Source: Diprion similis
Lineage: Eukaryota > Arthropoda > Insecta > Hymenoptera > Diprionidae
Reading direction: 5' to 3'
Assembly: GCF_021155765.1 (NCBI RefSeq)
Contig: NC_060110.1
Coordinates: forward strand, 7,191,501-7,255,500
DNA length: 64,000 nucleotides
Below, one piece after another: positions 12,349 to 23,481 of this stretch. A program made the translations under genes and the position numbers. Position 1 is the stretch's first letter; every line of letters begins with the position of its first letter. A model generated the notes under the pieces. The model was given only the letters and a program-made list of their open reading frames with translations. It had not been told where the DNA came from and made no database searches.

Positions 12349-15300
12349 ATGAATGCCGTTAGATCCTTAGTGCGTCAAGTAAGTGGGCAATTGACAATAA
12401 CACCTGTTTACCACGATATATCGCATCCCTACATTACAATTAAATACCGATCGTTCTGATCGGTGATTCCGGTCCGTCGTTTATTTTATAAAGATATTTT
12501 TTTTCATAGTTACCGAGAAAACTGATCGACGGTAGAAAATTCCACGCATGTGCTGCATTGTGTCAGAATAATCCTCGTCCCTTGACGGAATTCACCGACG
12601 ATGAACAGATGATGAAGGAAACCGGTCAGTAGTCCTCGTCGTGTTTCGTTATAAAGATTATATTTACACGTCGATTTTAGAATGCATCGCGGCATTTAAG
12701 CGTACAAGGAATGCATGTTGACGACGCGACGACGAGAGGTTTTCAAGGCCTTTCAAATATCTTTCGTAGTTACCTGTAATCGTATCCAGTTGAAACGACA
12801 CAGCTGGTTCGATCATGAAGACTGTTATAATTATACGTATGCCTACTTATTTTTGTTCATACAACGTGGACGAACAATTTATTGGAGAAAAAATCAATGA
12901 AAAGCTGAATAAAAGTTAGGTGGGTAAGAAATACCTTGAGAATAATGGAGTTGTTCAATAGAATCTCAATATTTGTGCACGTATTCGAAACAAGCAGAAA
13001 TTAAGATACTGTACTATAATAAACATAAATATTCAAGCAATTTATAGCAAATATATCGCGCGATCAGCTGATATATAGACTTTGTGTGCGAAAATCAGTT
13101 ATTGTAACTATGCTATCTGTTAGCAGAATGGCAAAGCATGTGCTTAAGCCCACGATAATGCTGTTGTCTAAACAGAAGTAAGGGAATCGCGAAAGCTTGT
13201 TGTCAGTTTCCGGTATTAAAGTAACCAGATTTCATTTCGAAACACTGGAAAGGGTAAAAAAAAAAATATTTACCTACAGGCATCGAATGTGGAAAAAAAA
13301 TATGGTTAGACGAATCTGGAACTGTTAACCCAATGACTCAATTTTCCTTATATACCTCATAGAGTTTCTTTAATTGTGTGCAGTGGCGAAACTTGCCAAA
13401 GATGAGATCTCGCCAATCGTAAGAAAAATGGAAAAAGAGGGTAAAATCGATGACGGGTTGTTGCAGTCTTTGTTCGCGAATGGGGTAAGAATGACGCACA
13501 TTTATACTACACGTACCAATTGCAAACCGATTGTGAAATAAGTCTGATAAACACGTTGCACAATTTACCATTATCTCAATGCTATAACGAAAAACCAGAG
13601 ATCAGTTTATTTATACAGTGAATTACAAAACTAATATACGTTCTGGTTGAGTAGAAAATAGTAGTAAAAAATTGAAAAATCATAGAAATCAATGGAAACC
13701 GATAAGAATTGTCTTTGATTAGACAATTGGCAGAATTTTTGGCCTTCAATTGAAAATAAATGAAAAATATAAGGGCCCTCAACTGAATTTTAATTTCATA
13801 ACGAAGTATATTCAGATTTTCTTGAGAAGTATTACCGATTGAATTTGAGCTTTTCAATCGATAATGTCAACCGGAATTCATCGGAAGTGTTGGAATTCGT
13901 TAAAAAATGATTGAAAATCTTCGATTGTGTAAACATTGATTCAAATTTTTTAACCATGTTACAAAAGACTTTTCAAACTTCTCCGAAAAAAATGGCATAT
14001 CGGAATATTAAAAAAAGATGTTCACCGTTGTGTATACAAGTGATTTTTGAAGAATTCTTGTTGAAAATGTTCCAAATTTTTTCACACAAAAATCTCCTTT
14101 CCTCCGAAATTTTATGATTTTAGTTTCACTTGGAAATCGAATAAATGATTTTACCTTGGTGACATTGATTACAACTGATTTGTATCGATTTCTAAATCCA
14201 TATGTGATTTTTGACTATTTCTAACATCAGTACTAACTGATTTCCATTGAGTCTCAATCGTTTTTCAGGGTTCTAGGCGATTCCCAGTGATTTTCAGAAG
14301 AGAGAATCACAAGAAATCATAATGAACACCAAAAATTAATAAAAATAACATGATACAGTAGAAATCGATATAAATAAATTGAAATTGTTACGCGTTTTCC
14401 CCAAGCCGTTCAGAAATTTTCCAACGCTATCTGGTGATTTCACTTGATTCGCAATAATTTTTAATAACCTCAGTTGTATCAATTCATCGCCCGTGATGTC
14501 AAAAACGTTCATTTCCGTTCATTTCCCTAATTTCGCAATTTTATTTCCAGTTTGGACCACTAGATTTGAGGTTTTTAAGTTTATAATTTTCTTAATCCGT
14601 TGGCGTTTTATCAATTTCTCTGCAATTTCTTAAACAATCTTCCTAAGTTCATTACAATTGTTACTTCCAAAATCTTGTGAAATCAATCGAATTGTAAATA
14701 TTAAAAATATTGAAAATAAGTTGAGATAATTGGTGACGAGAAAAAACACATGTTAATAATTAAATAAAGAAACAAAAATATACACACACACACACAATCT
14801 GTGCATACGGTTTCAGATAAATTCTTACAGATGATTTTTCGATAAACTATATCAACTCACGATTCCATATTCAGAATTCTTAAGAGAGTTAATATATTCG
14901 CTTTTGTAGATAATTCGTTTTGTTTTTTCTTTAAATTTTCCAATTCCGCCAGCTAATGGGCATGGAAATTCCCGAGAAGTACGGGGGCACAGGGAGCAAT
15001 TTCATGTCGACGATATTGATGGTGGAGGAATTGGCTAAGGTAGACGGAGCGGTTGCTGCTCTCGTCGATATTCACAACACTTTGGTAAATTCACTGATAA
15101 TTAAAGTCGGTACAGAGGAGCAGAAAGCAAAGTATTTGCCAAACCTTGCTCAAAAATACGTAAGTAATCCCTGATACATGCATGCGGTGTAATGTATCAC
15201 AAATGTTTATCAAATAATAAATATAATTCACGTAATTAAGAGGCTCGTCTACTTATAGCGATATGACATGATAATTTATACCTCTTCTTGATAAACTCGA

Positions 15301-17056
15301 TTTCAGGGTCGCGAAAATATGATTGCCGTAAAGATTTCTTTTTAATACTATTTTTGACGCATGTTTAAAAAGTTGATAAGCTTTCGAAATTCACTTTCAA
15401 AATAACAGTCAAGTGATTGGGTAGAGAGAAATCTCTCTACGATTTCCTTTGAAAATAATATTCTAAAAAACCTTGTGGATCTATGAGAACCTTAATCATT
15501 TCACAAGATAAATGACAAACTTTCATAAACATAATATATTAATTGTCAAATTTAAATTCTGATCAATTTTATAACCGAGTTTTTGCTGAAATACATTTTT
15601 TCTCCATTAAGAGGCCAGTGAATTTTTTTTATTTTTTTCTTTACTTTTTTCAGCCAGGTAGTTTCTGTTTAACTGAGCCCAGCGCGGGATCTGATGCATT
15701 TTCATTGAAAACAGTGGCGAAGAAAGACGGTTCCGACTATGTCATCAACGGAACTAAAATGTGGATATCAAACTCAGACATAGCTGGAGTATTTTTAGTT
15801 TTTGCAAACGCGGACCCATCAGCGGTGAGGAGTCTGTTCAACAATTTTGCATATGGTTTTAATTTGAAAACACAAATCATAGCGCTTATCTCTTATATTC
15901 CAGGGATACCGAGGCATCACCACATTTTTCGTTGATAGAGAAACACCGGGACTCACAGTAGCTAAACCAGAGGATAAATTAGGCATCAAGGCGTCGGGGA
16001 CTTGCATGTTGCATTTCGACAATGTTAGAGTGAGTTTGCCCAAACAATCCAATTCCCCAGGGTGAAGTAAATAGGGGAATAACGAGGGTTTACGAAAATG
16101 TACCGAAAAAATATTTAAAGAAACTTTTCCCTTCCAGATTCCAGAAAGCAACCTACTGGGAGAGTTTGGTCACGGTTACAAATATGCCGCCGGTTTTTTG
16201 AACGAGGGGAGAGTTGGCATTGGTGCTCAAATGATAGGCATGGCGCAGGGCTCGCTTGATGCAACAATACCTTACACTTTAGAGAGGAAGCAGTTTGGAA
16301 AAGACATATTTTCGTTTCAGGTGAGTTATTCGCGTTTTGGAGAGGTTGAAGTTACTAACGTTAACGTAACGAAAAATTTCGCAAACATGTTTATTTTCCA
16401 ACTTCAGCATAACGTTGGAAAAGTTAACATTGCAAAATGTGATTACGTTTTGCTGTATCATAGTGTATTGAATTCTAAACAATTTCAATGTTGCAAAATA
16501 ACGATTTTTTTGTAATAGACATCAATACAGTTATGTTATGAACTTCAACCTCATTCTATTTATTATTCCTTAAGTGAAAGATTAATGTTCTGCTCTGTAA
16601 CTGATGACGCTTTCTAACTAATCGTCTTTTAGCTTATTATGATAACAATTTTTCCACCAATTATAGTCCATGCAGCACCAGATTGCACAAGCAGTGACGG
16701 AGGTTGAGAGTGCAAGATTGCTCGTTTACAACGCAGCACGTCTGGTGGAGGCAAAGAAGCCATTTGCAAAGGAAGCCGCGATGGCGAAGCTAGTTGCATC
16801 TGGTGAGAAAATTCGTATCGGTTCTGTGGTCAGCGAGACTAAAGCTCGAGTTTTGGCTATAATGAATGTTTGTATTACAGAAACCGCAGTTAGGGTGACT
16901 GCTAAATGCATAGATTTCATGGGGGGCGTTGGATACACGACTGATTTCCCACAGGAGAAATTCTTCAGAGATTGTAAAATTGGCACAATATACGAGGGAA
17001 CAAGCAACATGCAGTTGTCGACAATAGCAAAAGCGATCCGCCAGCAATACTCTTGA
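12349..17056 (+). CDS. ACADSB: Short/branched-chain specific acyl-CoA dehydrogenase, mitochondrial
   Basis: FAD enzyme of the mitochondrial matrix that oxidises 2-methylbutyryl-CoA in isoleucine breakdown. Nine exons: 12349-12378, 12510-12624, 13384-13484, 14953-15159, 15654-15824, 15904-16029, 16138-16320, 16667-16802 and 16881-17056. The product has 414 residues (human 432). The N-terminus [20 protein letters not shown] is basic and acid-free at first, as in a matrix-targeting peptide. ACAD signature 1 is [10 protein letters not shown] in exon 5; KMWISN and the FAD-domain [10 protein letters not shown] follow. The active-site Glu lies in IYEGTSN at about residue 395. The last intron (16803-16880) is 78 nt and has no in-frame stop; splicing it out restores MAKLVASETAV, matching the family. 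Intron 3 (13485-14952) is AT-rich with degenerate GATTTC-like words. Exon 2 uses a GTCAGT donor. Confidence 0.94.
16803..16880 (+). other. In-frame, stop-free 78-nt intron of ACADSB
   Basis: GTGAGA donor, TATTACAG acceptor, 26 codons long with no stop, so the frame stays open if it is retained. The family has no residues here, so it is called an intron. Confidence 0.85.
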
Positions 17057-17179
17057 GTGAAAAGAGAAAAAAATATGTATAACAGGTGTCAAAGATTTTA
17101 ACAAATGAGCCGAATATTTTGCGATACATATCGACGTTGCTATTTCACCTTTTTTCTTTTTTCTTACACGTTGTTATGA

Positions 17180-17185
17180 AATAAA
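17180..17185 (+). terminator. Poly(A) signal of ACADSB
   Basis: AATAAA 124 bases after the ACADSB stop. It lies in the 181-bp gap before the convergent FMC1 stop, so the two 3' ends probably touch or overlap. Confidence 0.65.
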
Positions 17186-17237
17186 CATTTTTACATTTAC
17201 TACTACTTCATCGTTATTTACAAATCCAGCTTCTAAA

Positions 17238-17546
17238 TCATTTTGGATCGTGGGGAAGCTTGAATCCCACTAAGTCAGCAGTTTCCTTAACACTTCTGTC
17301 ACCTTTACCGGCATACTGAGTTCTGATTTCATTATACTTTCTCTGGGATTCTAAATAGCAAAGGTAGTTCTCTCCCATGCTTTTCAGCTCCTCCCTCGCC
17401 TTACACAGCACTTCCGAAGTCTCTCTGTGTTTTCTCGCTTCCTCCAATATATACTGAACCATAATATTGTCCTTCATTTTCTTCTCCTTCGCTATGTGAC
17501 GAATCTCATTAATCAGTGATCGTAGGATTTTCAGATTTCCGTTCAT
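17238..17546 (-). CDS. FMC1: FMC1 homologue, mitochondrial ATP synthase assembly factor
   Basis: Small mitochondrial protein of the FMC1 family (human C7orf55); in yeast Fmc1 supports assembly of the F1 part of ATP synthase. The protein has 102 residues and starts MNGNLKILRSLINEIRHIA. Family marks are the L-R-x-L-x-x-E-I-R start, the TSEVLCKAREELKSMGENYL centre, and the C-terminal GKGDRSVKETADLVGFKLP, which is close to the human end. Only 12 exonic bases precede the ATG back to an acceptor (intron 17559-17814). The partner donor is 24 bases after the stop of SRRD, upstream on the same strand. So FMC1 is probably the second cistron of an SRRD-FMC1 mRNA, though its own promoter inside SRRD is possible. 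No in-frame upstream ATG exists after the last upstream stop. Confidence 0.9.
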   Translation of the reverse strand: MNGNLKILRSLINEIRHIAKEKKMKDNIMVQYILEEARKHRETSEVLCKAREELKSMGENYLCYLESQRKYNEIRTQYAGKGDRSVKETADLVGFKLPHDPK

Positions 17547-17819
17547 CGTTTGATGTTTCTGCAACAGTGCAATTACAAAATATGAACTAAATTATTTATT
17601 CTTCTTTTCACTTGAAGCAATGAAAGTATCAAGATTTAATTTCACAATAAACTCAGCAATCAGAAATTCAGTGTGCAACCATTGTTTCTCAAATATTCTG
17701 TGTCATTAGTACAACTGGGTAAAAAAAATATCCAAAGATTTGATCACTGACTCAAATTTACTGTAAAACTAATCCCGGGATTTAAGAAAGGATTTAGTGA
17801 TGATCAAAACTTACGCCAT
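17543..17819 (-). promoter_or_regulatory. Spliced six-codon mini-ORF overlapping the FMC1 start
   Basis: Joining donor 17815/17814 to acceptor 17559/17558 creates ATG GCA AAC ATC AAA CGA TGA. Its TGA (17545-17543) overlaps the FMC1 ATG (17546-17544) as ATGA. The mini-ORF starts only 19 nt after the SRRD stop codon. Such overlaps are typical of termination-reinitiation. The role is inferred; the bases are seen directly. Confidence 0.5.
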
Positions 17820-17838
17820 GACCTAATCAATGGTATCC

Positions 17839-18764
17839 CTACGGCGTCAAGCTCGGCTTCAAGACATTTGCAATGAACTCAATATCGTTCCTTTCGTATA
17901 CAGGTTCTTCCCTATCCGCCCAGAACCCTATCGGAACCTTGTCCAAGTTATCTTTGGTGAAAATATGAAGCGCTGAGTCGTTAAATACGTTTTTATACAA
18001 GAAGGAATTTTCTAATTGAATTTCTTCAACAAAAGGATTTATCCTTGCTATATAACCTGCAGTATTAACTACAGCTTTTGTTGTGTGAGAATCAAGTATT
18101 TCAGTAAAACTATTTGTCAAAAGAATTGAATTCTTTATTCCCGGACCCCAATTGGCATACAGATAATTATTTGTTAGCTGCTTAGGGCAGTGCGGTAGAT
18201 ACACTAAAGTAGTTGATTCGACCTTTCGCTTGCCCTCTTCATTTTCTCGCAGCACTTGACAGTCTATTGACTCTAGGTACCGAACTTCGTTAGCAAGGAA
18301 TAGAGGGTCGTAAATCAAGGCTTGGGCGCTGAAAGAATCCCTGAGGATTAGGAGCAGAGCTAACTGATACCTAGACTGTTTCAGATTGGAGAAATTGCCT
18401 AGGCCATAGCAGACTATTTCGTTGATACGATCTACGTCGAGGAGCTGGGTGCATTGTTTCAGGCTTTGAAAAAGGCTAACTTTATACTTCGAATCGTTAA
18501 GCTCGTCTTTGGCCTCTTTTAGTTTGCTGAAAATAGCAACATGGTATACTTGGTTTGAGGTTATGTCTAGTCACGTTTCTTCTCCGCGAATTTACAATCG
18601 ACTACGCGGTTCACGTACCGCTTGAAAACTTACCGGCTCAGATTGTCAACGTCGAATTCGGACTCGGATGTATTTCTGGATCTGCTATTATCTCGCAACA
18701 CGTTCGACGCTCGCTTTCCTCGCCTGCGACGACCCACCAATTCGAATTTTTCGTTGTCGGCCAT
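17839..18764 (-). CDS. SRRD: SRR1-like protein
   Basis: Member of the SRR1 domain family (human SRRD; Arabidopsis SRR1 acts in light and clock signalling). The biochemical activity is unknown. Two exons: 18634-18764 (131 nt) and 17839-18526 (688 nt), giving 272 residues; the 107-nt intron has a GTAAGT donor. The start MADNEKFELVGRRRRGKR is followed by a basic, Ser-rich segment. The family block CYGLGNFSNLKQSRYQLALL is at about residues 83-102. The second block YLPHCPKQLTNNYLYANW (about 153-170) includes the conserved PHC. Human SRRD is longer (339 aa), mostly at the N-terminus. The TAG stop (17839-17841) lies 24 bases before a splice donor that leads to the FMC1 exon. Confidence 0.9.
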
Positions 18765-18886
18765 GTTGTATACTTTTCGGGATTATTAACCATATTATTA
18801 ACCGTCGAAAACGAAGAGTGAACGAAGAGTTGCCACCATAGGCTGGACATTCATGAACGGCAAGATGTAGAAGAACATCGATCCGA

Positions 18887-18940
18887 GCATTCTGATTGGT
18901 TGACTAACCTAATCTAATCTTGGTCAACCAATCAAAATGC
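18887..18940. promoter_or_regulatory. Inverted pair of CCAAT boxes upstream of SRRD
   Basis: Two 18-base arms (18887-18904 and 18923-18940) are inverted copies with 16 of 18 matches. Each contains ATTGG/CCAAT within GATTGGTTGAC. They lie 120-180 bases upstream of the SRRD ATG, a usual place for NF-Y sites. Confidence 0.4.
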
Positions 18941-19824
18941 TTGGATGGTAGGGAATGCTGCTGCTTAGATTTCTTTTACAGTTGGCACAGGTGGCATCAC
19001 TGGACCACTGATCTCTACTATACACTGGATAGGGTATGCACGGCTTCTCAGCTACAATTGGCTGTGAGGATTAGAAGCCATTTGTTTGAAGGCAGAGTGA
19101 CACTTTCTGGCGGTGAATTTAAACGGGTCTACTAAACGTTATACGAAACATCAGGTTAATACACGTATACCATAAAAATATTGTGTGATTATCTTGAACT
19201 ATCTTCAGTCGCATACGACGAATAATCAAGGAAATGAAACCTTACAGACACATAGTCAATATTAATAGCCAAAAAAGTAGCAAAAATGTACTGAATATAG
19301 TGATATAATTGGTAATCCCCGTGGCTAACTTTGATTTATGAATTTTCATTTCTTGGACATTAATATTGTTATAAAAAAATACAAAAACCGTCTACCAAAT
19401 ACATCAGTCAGGATGTTCTATTTTTGCCCTATAATGTATTTGTTTAAGTTTTGAGCAGAATTACCATCGAAATGATAAACATATTTCTCTTTAAATACGA
19501 CTAAAATTATCCGTTTTCAAATCAATTGAATAATTTACTTGCATGATTAAATATAGAATTCAACTTATTTTACATATATTTATTCACGTATATCTTGGTT
19601 ATAAAATTCATCATATGATTGTCAATTAGCACAATTTGTAGAAATTGTATAATAATATATTGATTGCATAATAGAAATGTGAGAGAATAATTCATTGTTT
19701 AATTTATAGATAATTATGTTGAGTGTACGATTTAAACGTGTGAGTGAATAATTGATTGTTCAATTCATATATTGATATTTCTACATTCATTTATTTGTTC
19801 ATTTAGTCATTTTTTCATCAATTT

Positions 19825-20110
19825 ATTTATTATATGACGTCAAATTTGATGTATGAATAAATTGTTGAAATTTGTAAAATTCTTGTAAAGCATAATGGAA
19901 TGATTATATGACAAATTGATTTGAAAATTTGATATATGAATAAATTGTTGAAATTTGTCAAATTCTTGTAAAGCATAATGGAATGATTATATGACGAATT
20001 GATTTGAAAACTTGATGTATGAATTAATTTTTTAAATTTGCAAATTCGTGTACAGCATAACGGAATGATTATATTACAAATTGATTTGAAAATTTGATGT
20101 ATGATTTGAA
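19825..20110. repeat. 83-bp tandem repeat, about 3.3 copies
   Basis: Copies start at GATGTATGAAT-like words at 19848, 19931, 20014 and 20096, a period of 82-83 bases. The block CATAATGGAATGATTATATGA recurs with few changes. It lies inside the THAP unit, just after the putative terminal exon. Confidence 0.8.
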
Positions 20111-20140
20111 TTAAAAAATTGATTGTATGATTGTATATTA

Positions 20141-21037
20141 TTAACTTTTGTTATATTCGGCTAATATCGATATCCCTGATTGATTCTGCTCGACATTGTC
20201 CTCGTTGTCTTCTAAAGATGTCAGATGGAACTGTAGCCCGAATTTTGTGATCTGTAAAAGAACAAGTTTGAATGCATAACAGAATTACTACATCCCGAGC
20301 TCGGTAGAGAGTAGAACATTATAAAATGTTATTGAAAATGAATAGTAAAACGTAATGCAATTTAACATTATATATACGGTTTATAATTAGGATTGACAAT
20401 ATAAACTACCGATATTAATGTCTAATTGCATTGCGTTTTACTATTCATGTTTAGTGACATTTTATAATGTTTTCCCCTCTACCGAGTCATTTTATAAATT
20501 CTGTTCGCAGTTTTTTATTACTATCACAGGTATAATTATCATTAGATTGATTAATATCAGACGGCTTCTTAAATCTACTTGTTACAAAGTATTTCTCGTC
20601 ATAGTACGTAATAGTTCTTCATTTTTAAAATTATAAGTTATTGCACAGTCATATATACACTACTAAATTGTTTACTGACTCTTCCAAACTATCTATAGTG
20701 AAAACTTTATTTAAGCAACTATCATAATTTTGTCACAAAAGAGGTGGCCTCTTAACCTCCACATTTAATGTTTGAATCATGTTATACCATAATATGAAAA
20801 GATTGAATGTATACATCATGCTACTAGTGAACGGATACATGAAAATAGTACTTTGAAACAAATCTCAAGCAGCATAATTTGAAGCAAGCCAATTTGACAT
20901 AACCTATTTTTCCCAGAAATGACAGAAGCAATATAATTACACAACAATATATTTGAGTTTAATACTTACACGTGAAATGTTCTGTTAGATGCATCTTTGT
21001 TTGCCTGTTTTCCACAGTAGCAACATTTGTTCACCAT
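20141..21037 (-). pseudogene. THAP zinc-finger gene fragment
   Basis: Exon 1 (20970-21037) encodes MVNKCCYCGKQANKDASNR then TFHV and ends at a GTAAGT donor. This matches the start of the C2CH THAP DNA-binding domain: MVxxC, a second Cys, then F-H before the usual FP. A possible last exon (20141-20251) follows a TTTTACAG acceptor. Its 36 open codons run from ITKFGLQFHLTSL to LAEYNKS and TAA. The phases of the two exons do not fit directly (2 against 0). The rest of the THAP domain and any transposase core are missing from the 0.7 kb between them. I therefore call it a broken fragment; a missed middle exon is the alternative. Confidence 0.4.
20300..20486. repeat. Foldback with 62-bp arms
   Basis: Left arm 20300-20361 and right arm 20425-20486 are inverted copies (about 85-90 percent matching by eye). 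Both carry CTCGGTAGAG, AACATTATAAAATGT and GAATAGTAAAACG. The loop is about 63 bases. It could be a small MITE inserted in the larger unit. Confidence 0.75.
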
Positions 21038-23307
21038 TTTATTGAAAGAATTATTAATTATTGCTGGGACGAAAATTAATCGGTCGCCAGATACGCCAAG
21101 GCAACGTCAATGGTGAACGCTTTCGATCTGTCTGTCCACGGACCCGTTTAAATTTTGCGCCAGAAGGTGTCACTCAGCCTTCAAACAAATGTCTTCTAAT
21201 GCTCACACGAAATTCGGCCTATACCCTATCCAGTCTATAGTAGAGATCAGTGCACTGGACGTGCCGAGTAGCGATCAGTAGAAGTAAACGCTATTGGTCA
21301 GACTTTTGAATCCTCAAAATTTTCAGGAACCGATCACTTTCAACATCATTTTTTTTTGCAATATTCAAACAATTTAGAAAAAATAAAACAATAAACTAAT
21401 CCCGTGACACACTTTGTGAAAAACATGTAGGCATCTGAAACTTTGCGTAGTTAATTTTTTCAAGGAATTCGTAAATGTTTCAATTTTGATTGCATGTTTA
21501 ATTACAATATTGGGCATTCAGGAGAAGTGTTGATGATAAATTAGAATCTGCGAAAGAAGGCTGAAAATTGAGGAAAATTATTAAATTTGCTTTAGTTAGG
21601 ACAACAGAAAAAACTTACTTTCGTACAAAGAAGAAGTGCGCAGAAATTAATGATTTTTAAATGACTTTTAATTCTAGGAGTATCGTATGACTTATGAGAC
21701 AAAATCTAGTTGGATTAAACTGACGACTCCACTACAGCCTTTATTCCCTCTTAAATTCCGACATGTCAGTGACAGTAAATCGAAATTTATTATTACGTGA
21801 TAAAGTAGCAACATAAAATTCAATACGTAAACACGAGACGAGTCAGTTAAAGTCAAACACCAAATAGTTACCAAAACATCAATAATTAGGCCTCGAGTCT
21901 CTGATTAGTCCGTTATAAGTCTTTGGAATTTCTTTTGCAATATGCAAAAAATGAAAAAACGGTGTAATGGTTATTTATGAATAAGAATCATACCGTTAAA
22001 TAGTATCCAACATTTTAGATATGCACGGGTATGGGCATATGAATATATCTGAATTGCAATTAGCGAGACAGCATTTTGACGTTACTATTTATTACATTTC
22101 TGGAATTTACTGTCAAAGTGGGTCAAGCATACATTTGGCGACTGATTTCTCGTGGAAGCTTTACCATATAATTTATTGCAGATATGTTTACACATCCACA
22201 TATGCATATTTCAATTACTTCATATGAACTAGGAATAACAGAATAGCGCAGTTGCAGTTGACTTACTAGGCAAATACACGGGTTTAACTGCCGAGATTAT
22301 AGCTTTAACATTATCTCTTGCAAAGTGGGACGCAAAGGTCTCCCACCTAGTGCTCTGTAGGTATACAAATCGTATGCAAAAGAAATATGCAATTACGCGA
22401 TCCCGCTGTATATTTTAATTGCGACATTATTTCAGCGGTGAATAAGTCGCACGTAATTAGAGCATTAATTAAGACGCTCTGCAATTATTACGTCTACAAA
22501 GCAGGTATAATGTCTACACTTGTTATAATAAATGTCAAATGCAGACATGAAAATATTTTAAATCCTTCTGTGATTCTTGATCGATATTCTTGGTTTTTGA
22601 GGATTTATTCGCCCTTGAAAATAATTACTTATTCTCTTGTGACTCACTAATTGAGACACAAGAATTATAATAGGTACACTCAAAGTAAAATTTCAATTAC
22701 TCTGATATAATAGTTTGACCGAAAACATTTTTTTACTCGAAATAAAAGTATGTTTAAACCAGGGAAAAAATTTGATTGATTTTAATATTCGCATTTTTCT
22801 CATGTGAATTGTTATTAGTTTGACACGTTGGGTTAGTTTAACGAAATATTCTCACGCATCTATCAAATTTTTTGTTTTTTTTCCTACTCATTCAAAAATA
22901 TATCGTCGTCATTGAAACTCATCATCAATGTAGTGAAAGGTTAAAAATACAATTGTAAATAAAATACCGTATTATTCCGTATTAACGTATTATAACGTAA
23001 AATATTCCACAAGTTGGTTTGGAATTATAATAAAAAAAAAAAAAATTATATCGAAGTATTGGCTGAGTCAGAACAAATTATTTCCTCAACTTCTGTAAGC
23101 TCTCTTTCACGAAACAAATAAAATTTCGTTCAATTGTATGGCGATGCAAAAATTTGATTGATTTGTTTGATCGAAAAAAATGTTCGAATCGATTAAATTT
23201 TTTTGTGATTGTGAATGTGATTTATGCTACGAAGAAATCCATACCGACTTATCAAGTTCAAAAAGTAACGGGGAAATCAGTGGAATTTATCTTCGAAAAC
23301 ATGTAGA

Positions 23308-23481
23308 CAGGGCCGGGCTTAAAGGTATGGTGGCCCTAGGACGACACAGAAATCTTAGAACTTTTTCTTTTGTTAGAAGATTGAATTTTTTTTCACATTT
23401 GTTTGCAAATTTTACCGAAAAATTTATATCGTAGAGGCCCCGGGGCTTCAGCACCTGTGCCTTCTCCTAAGTCCTGCCCTG
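23308..23481. mobile_element. Small hAT-like MITE candidate
   Basis: The 174-bp segment begins CAGGGCCGGGCTTA and ends with the inverted TAAGTCCTGCCCTG. Ends of the form CAGGG...CCCTG are typical of hAT elements. The flanking 8-mers CATGTAGA and CATAAGAG do not form a clean duplication, so this is tentative. Confidence 0.4.

Larger units (their letters stand above)
18992..21265. mobile_element. 2.3-kb unit with inverted-repeat ends and a THAP-like exon
   Basis: Left arm 18992-19129 and right arm 21141-21265 are inverted copies. Shared blocks include TGATCTCTACTATA, CTGGATAGGGTAT, CATTTGTTTGAAGGC and TTTAAACGGGTC, with about 25-30 percent change elsewhere. The inside is AT-rich. It holds a THAP-type first exon and a possible last exon on the minus strand, an 83-bp tandem repeat and a foldback. 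P-type DNA transposons encode THAP transposases, so a decayed relative is the best guess. The exact ends and a target-site duplication were not found; an inverted gene duplication is the alternative. Confidence 0.45.

Noticed and set aside
15819-16151. 110-codon minus-strand frame over ACADSB
   Set aside because: Antisense shadow crossing two introns of a well-supported gene.
23180-23434. 84-codon plus-strand frame
   Set aside because: Runs into the hAT-like MITE and has no conserved features.
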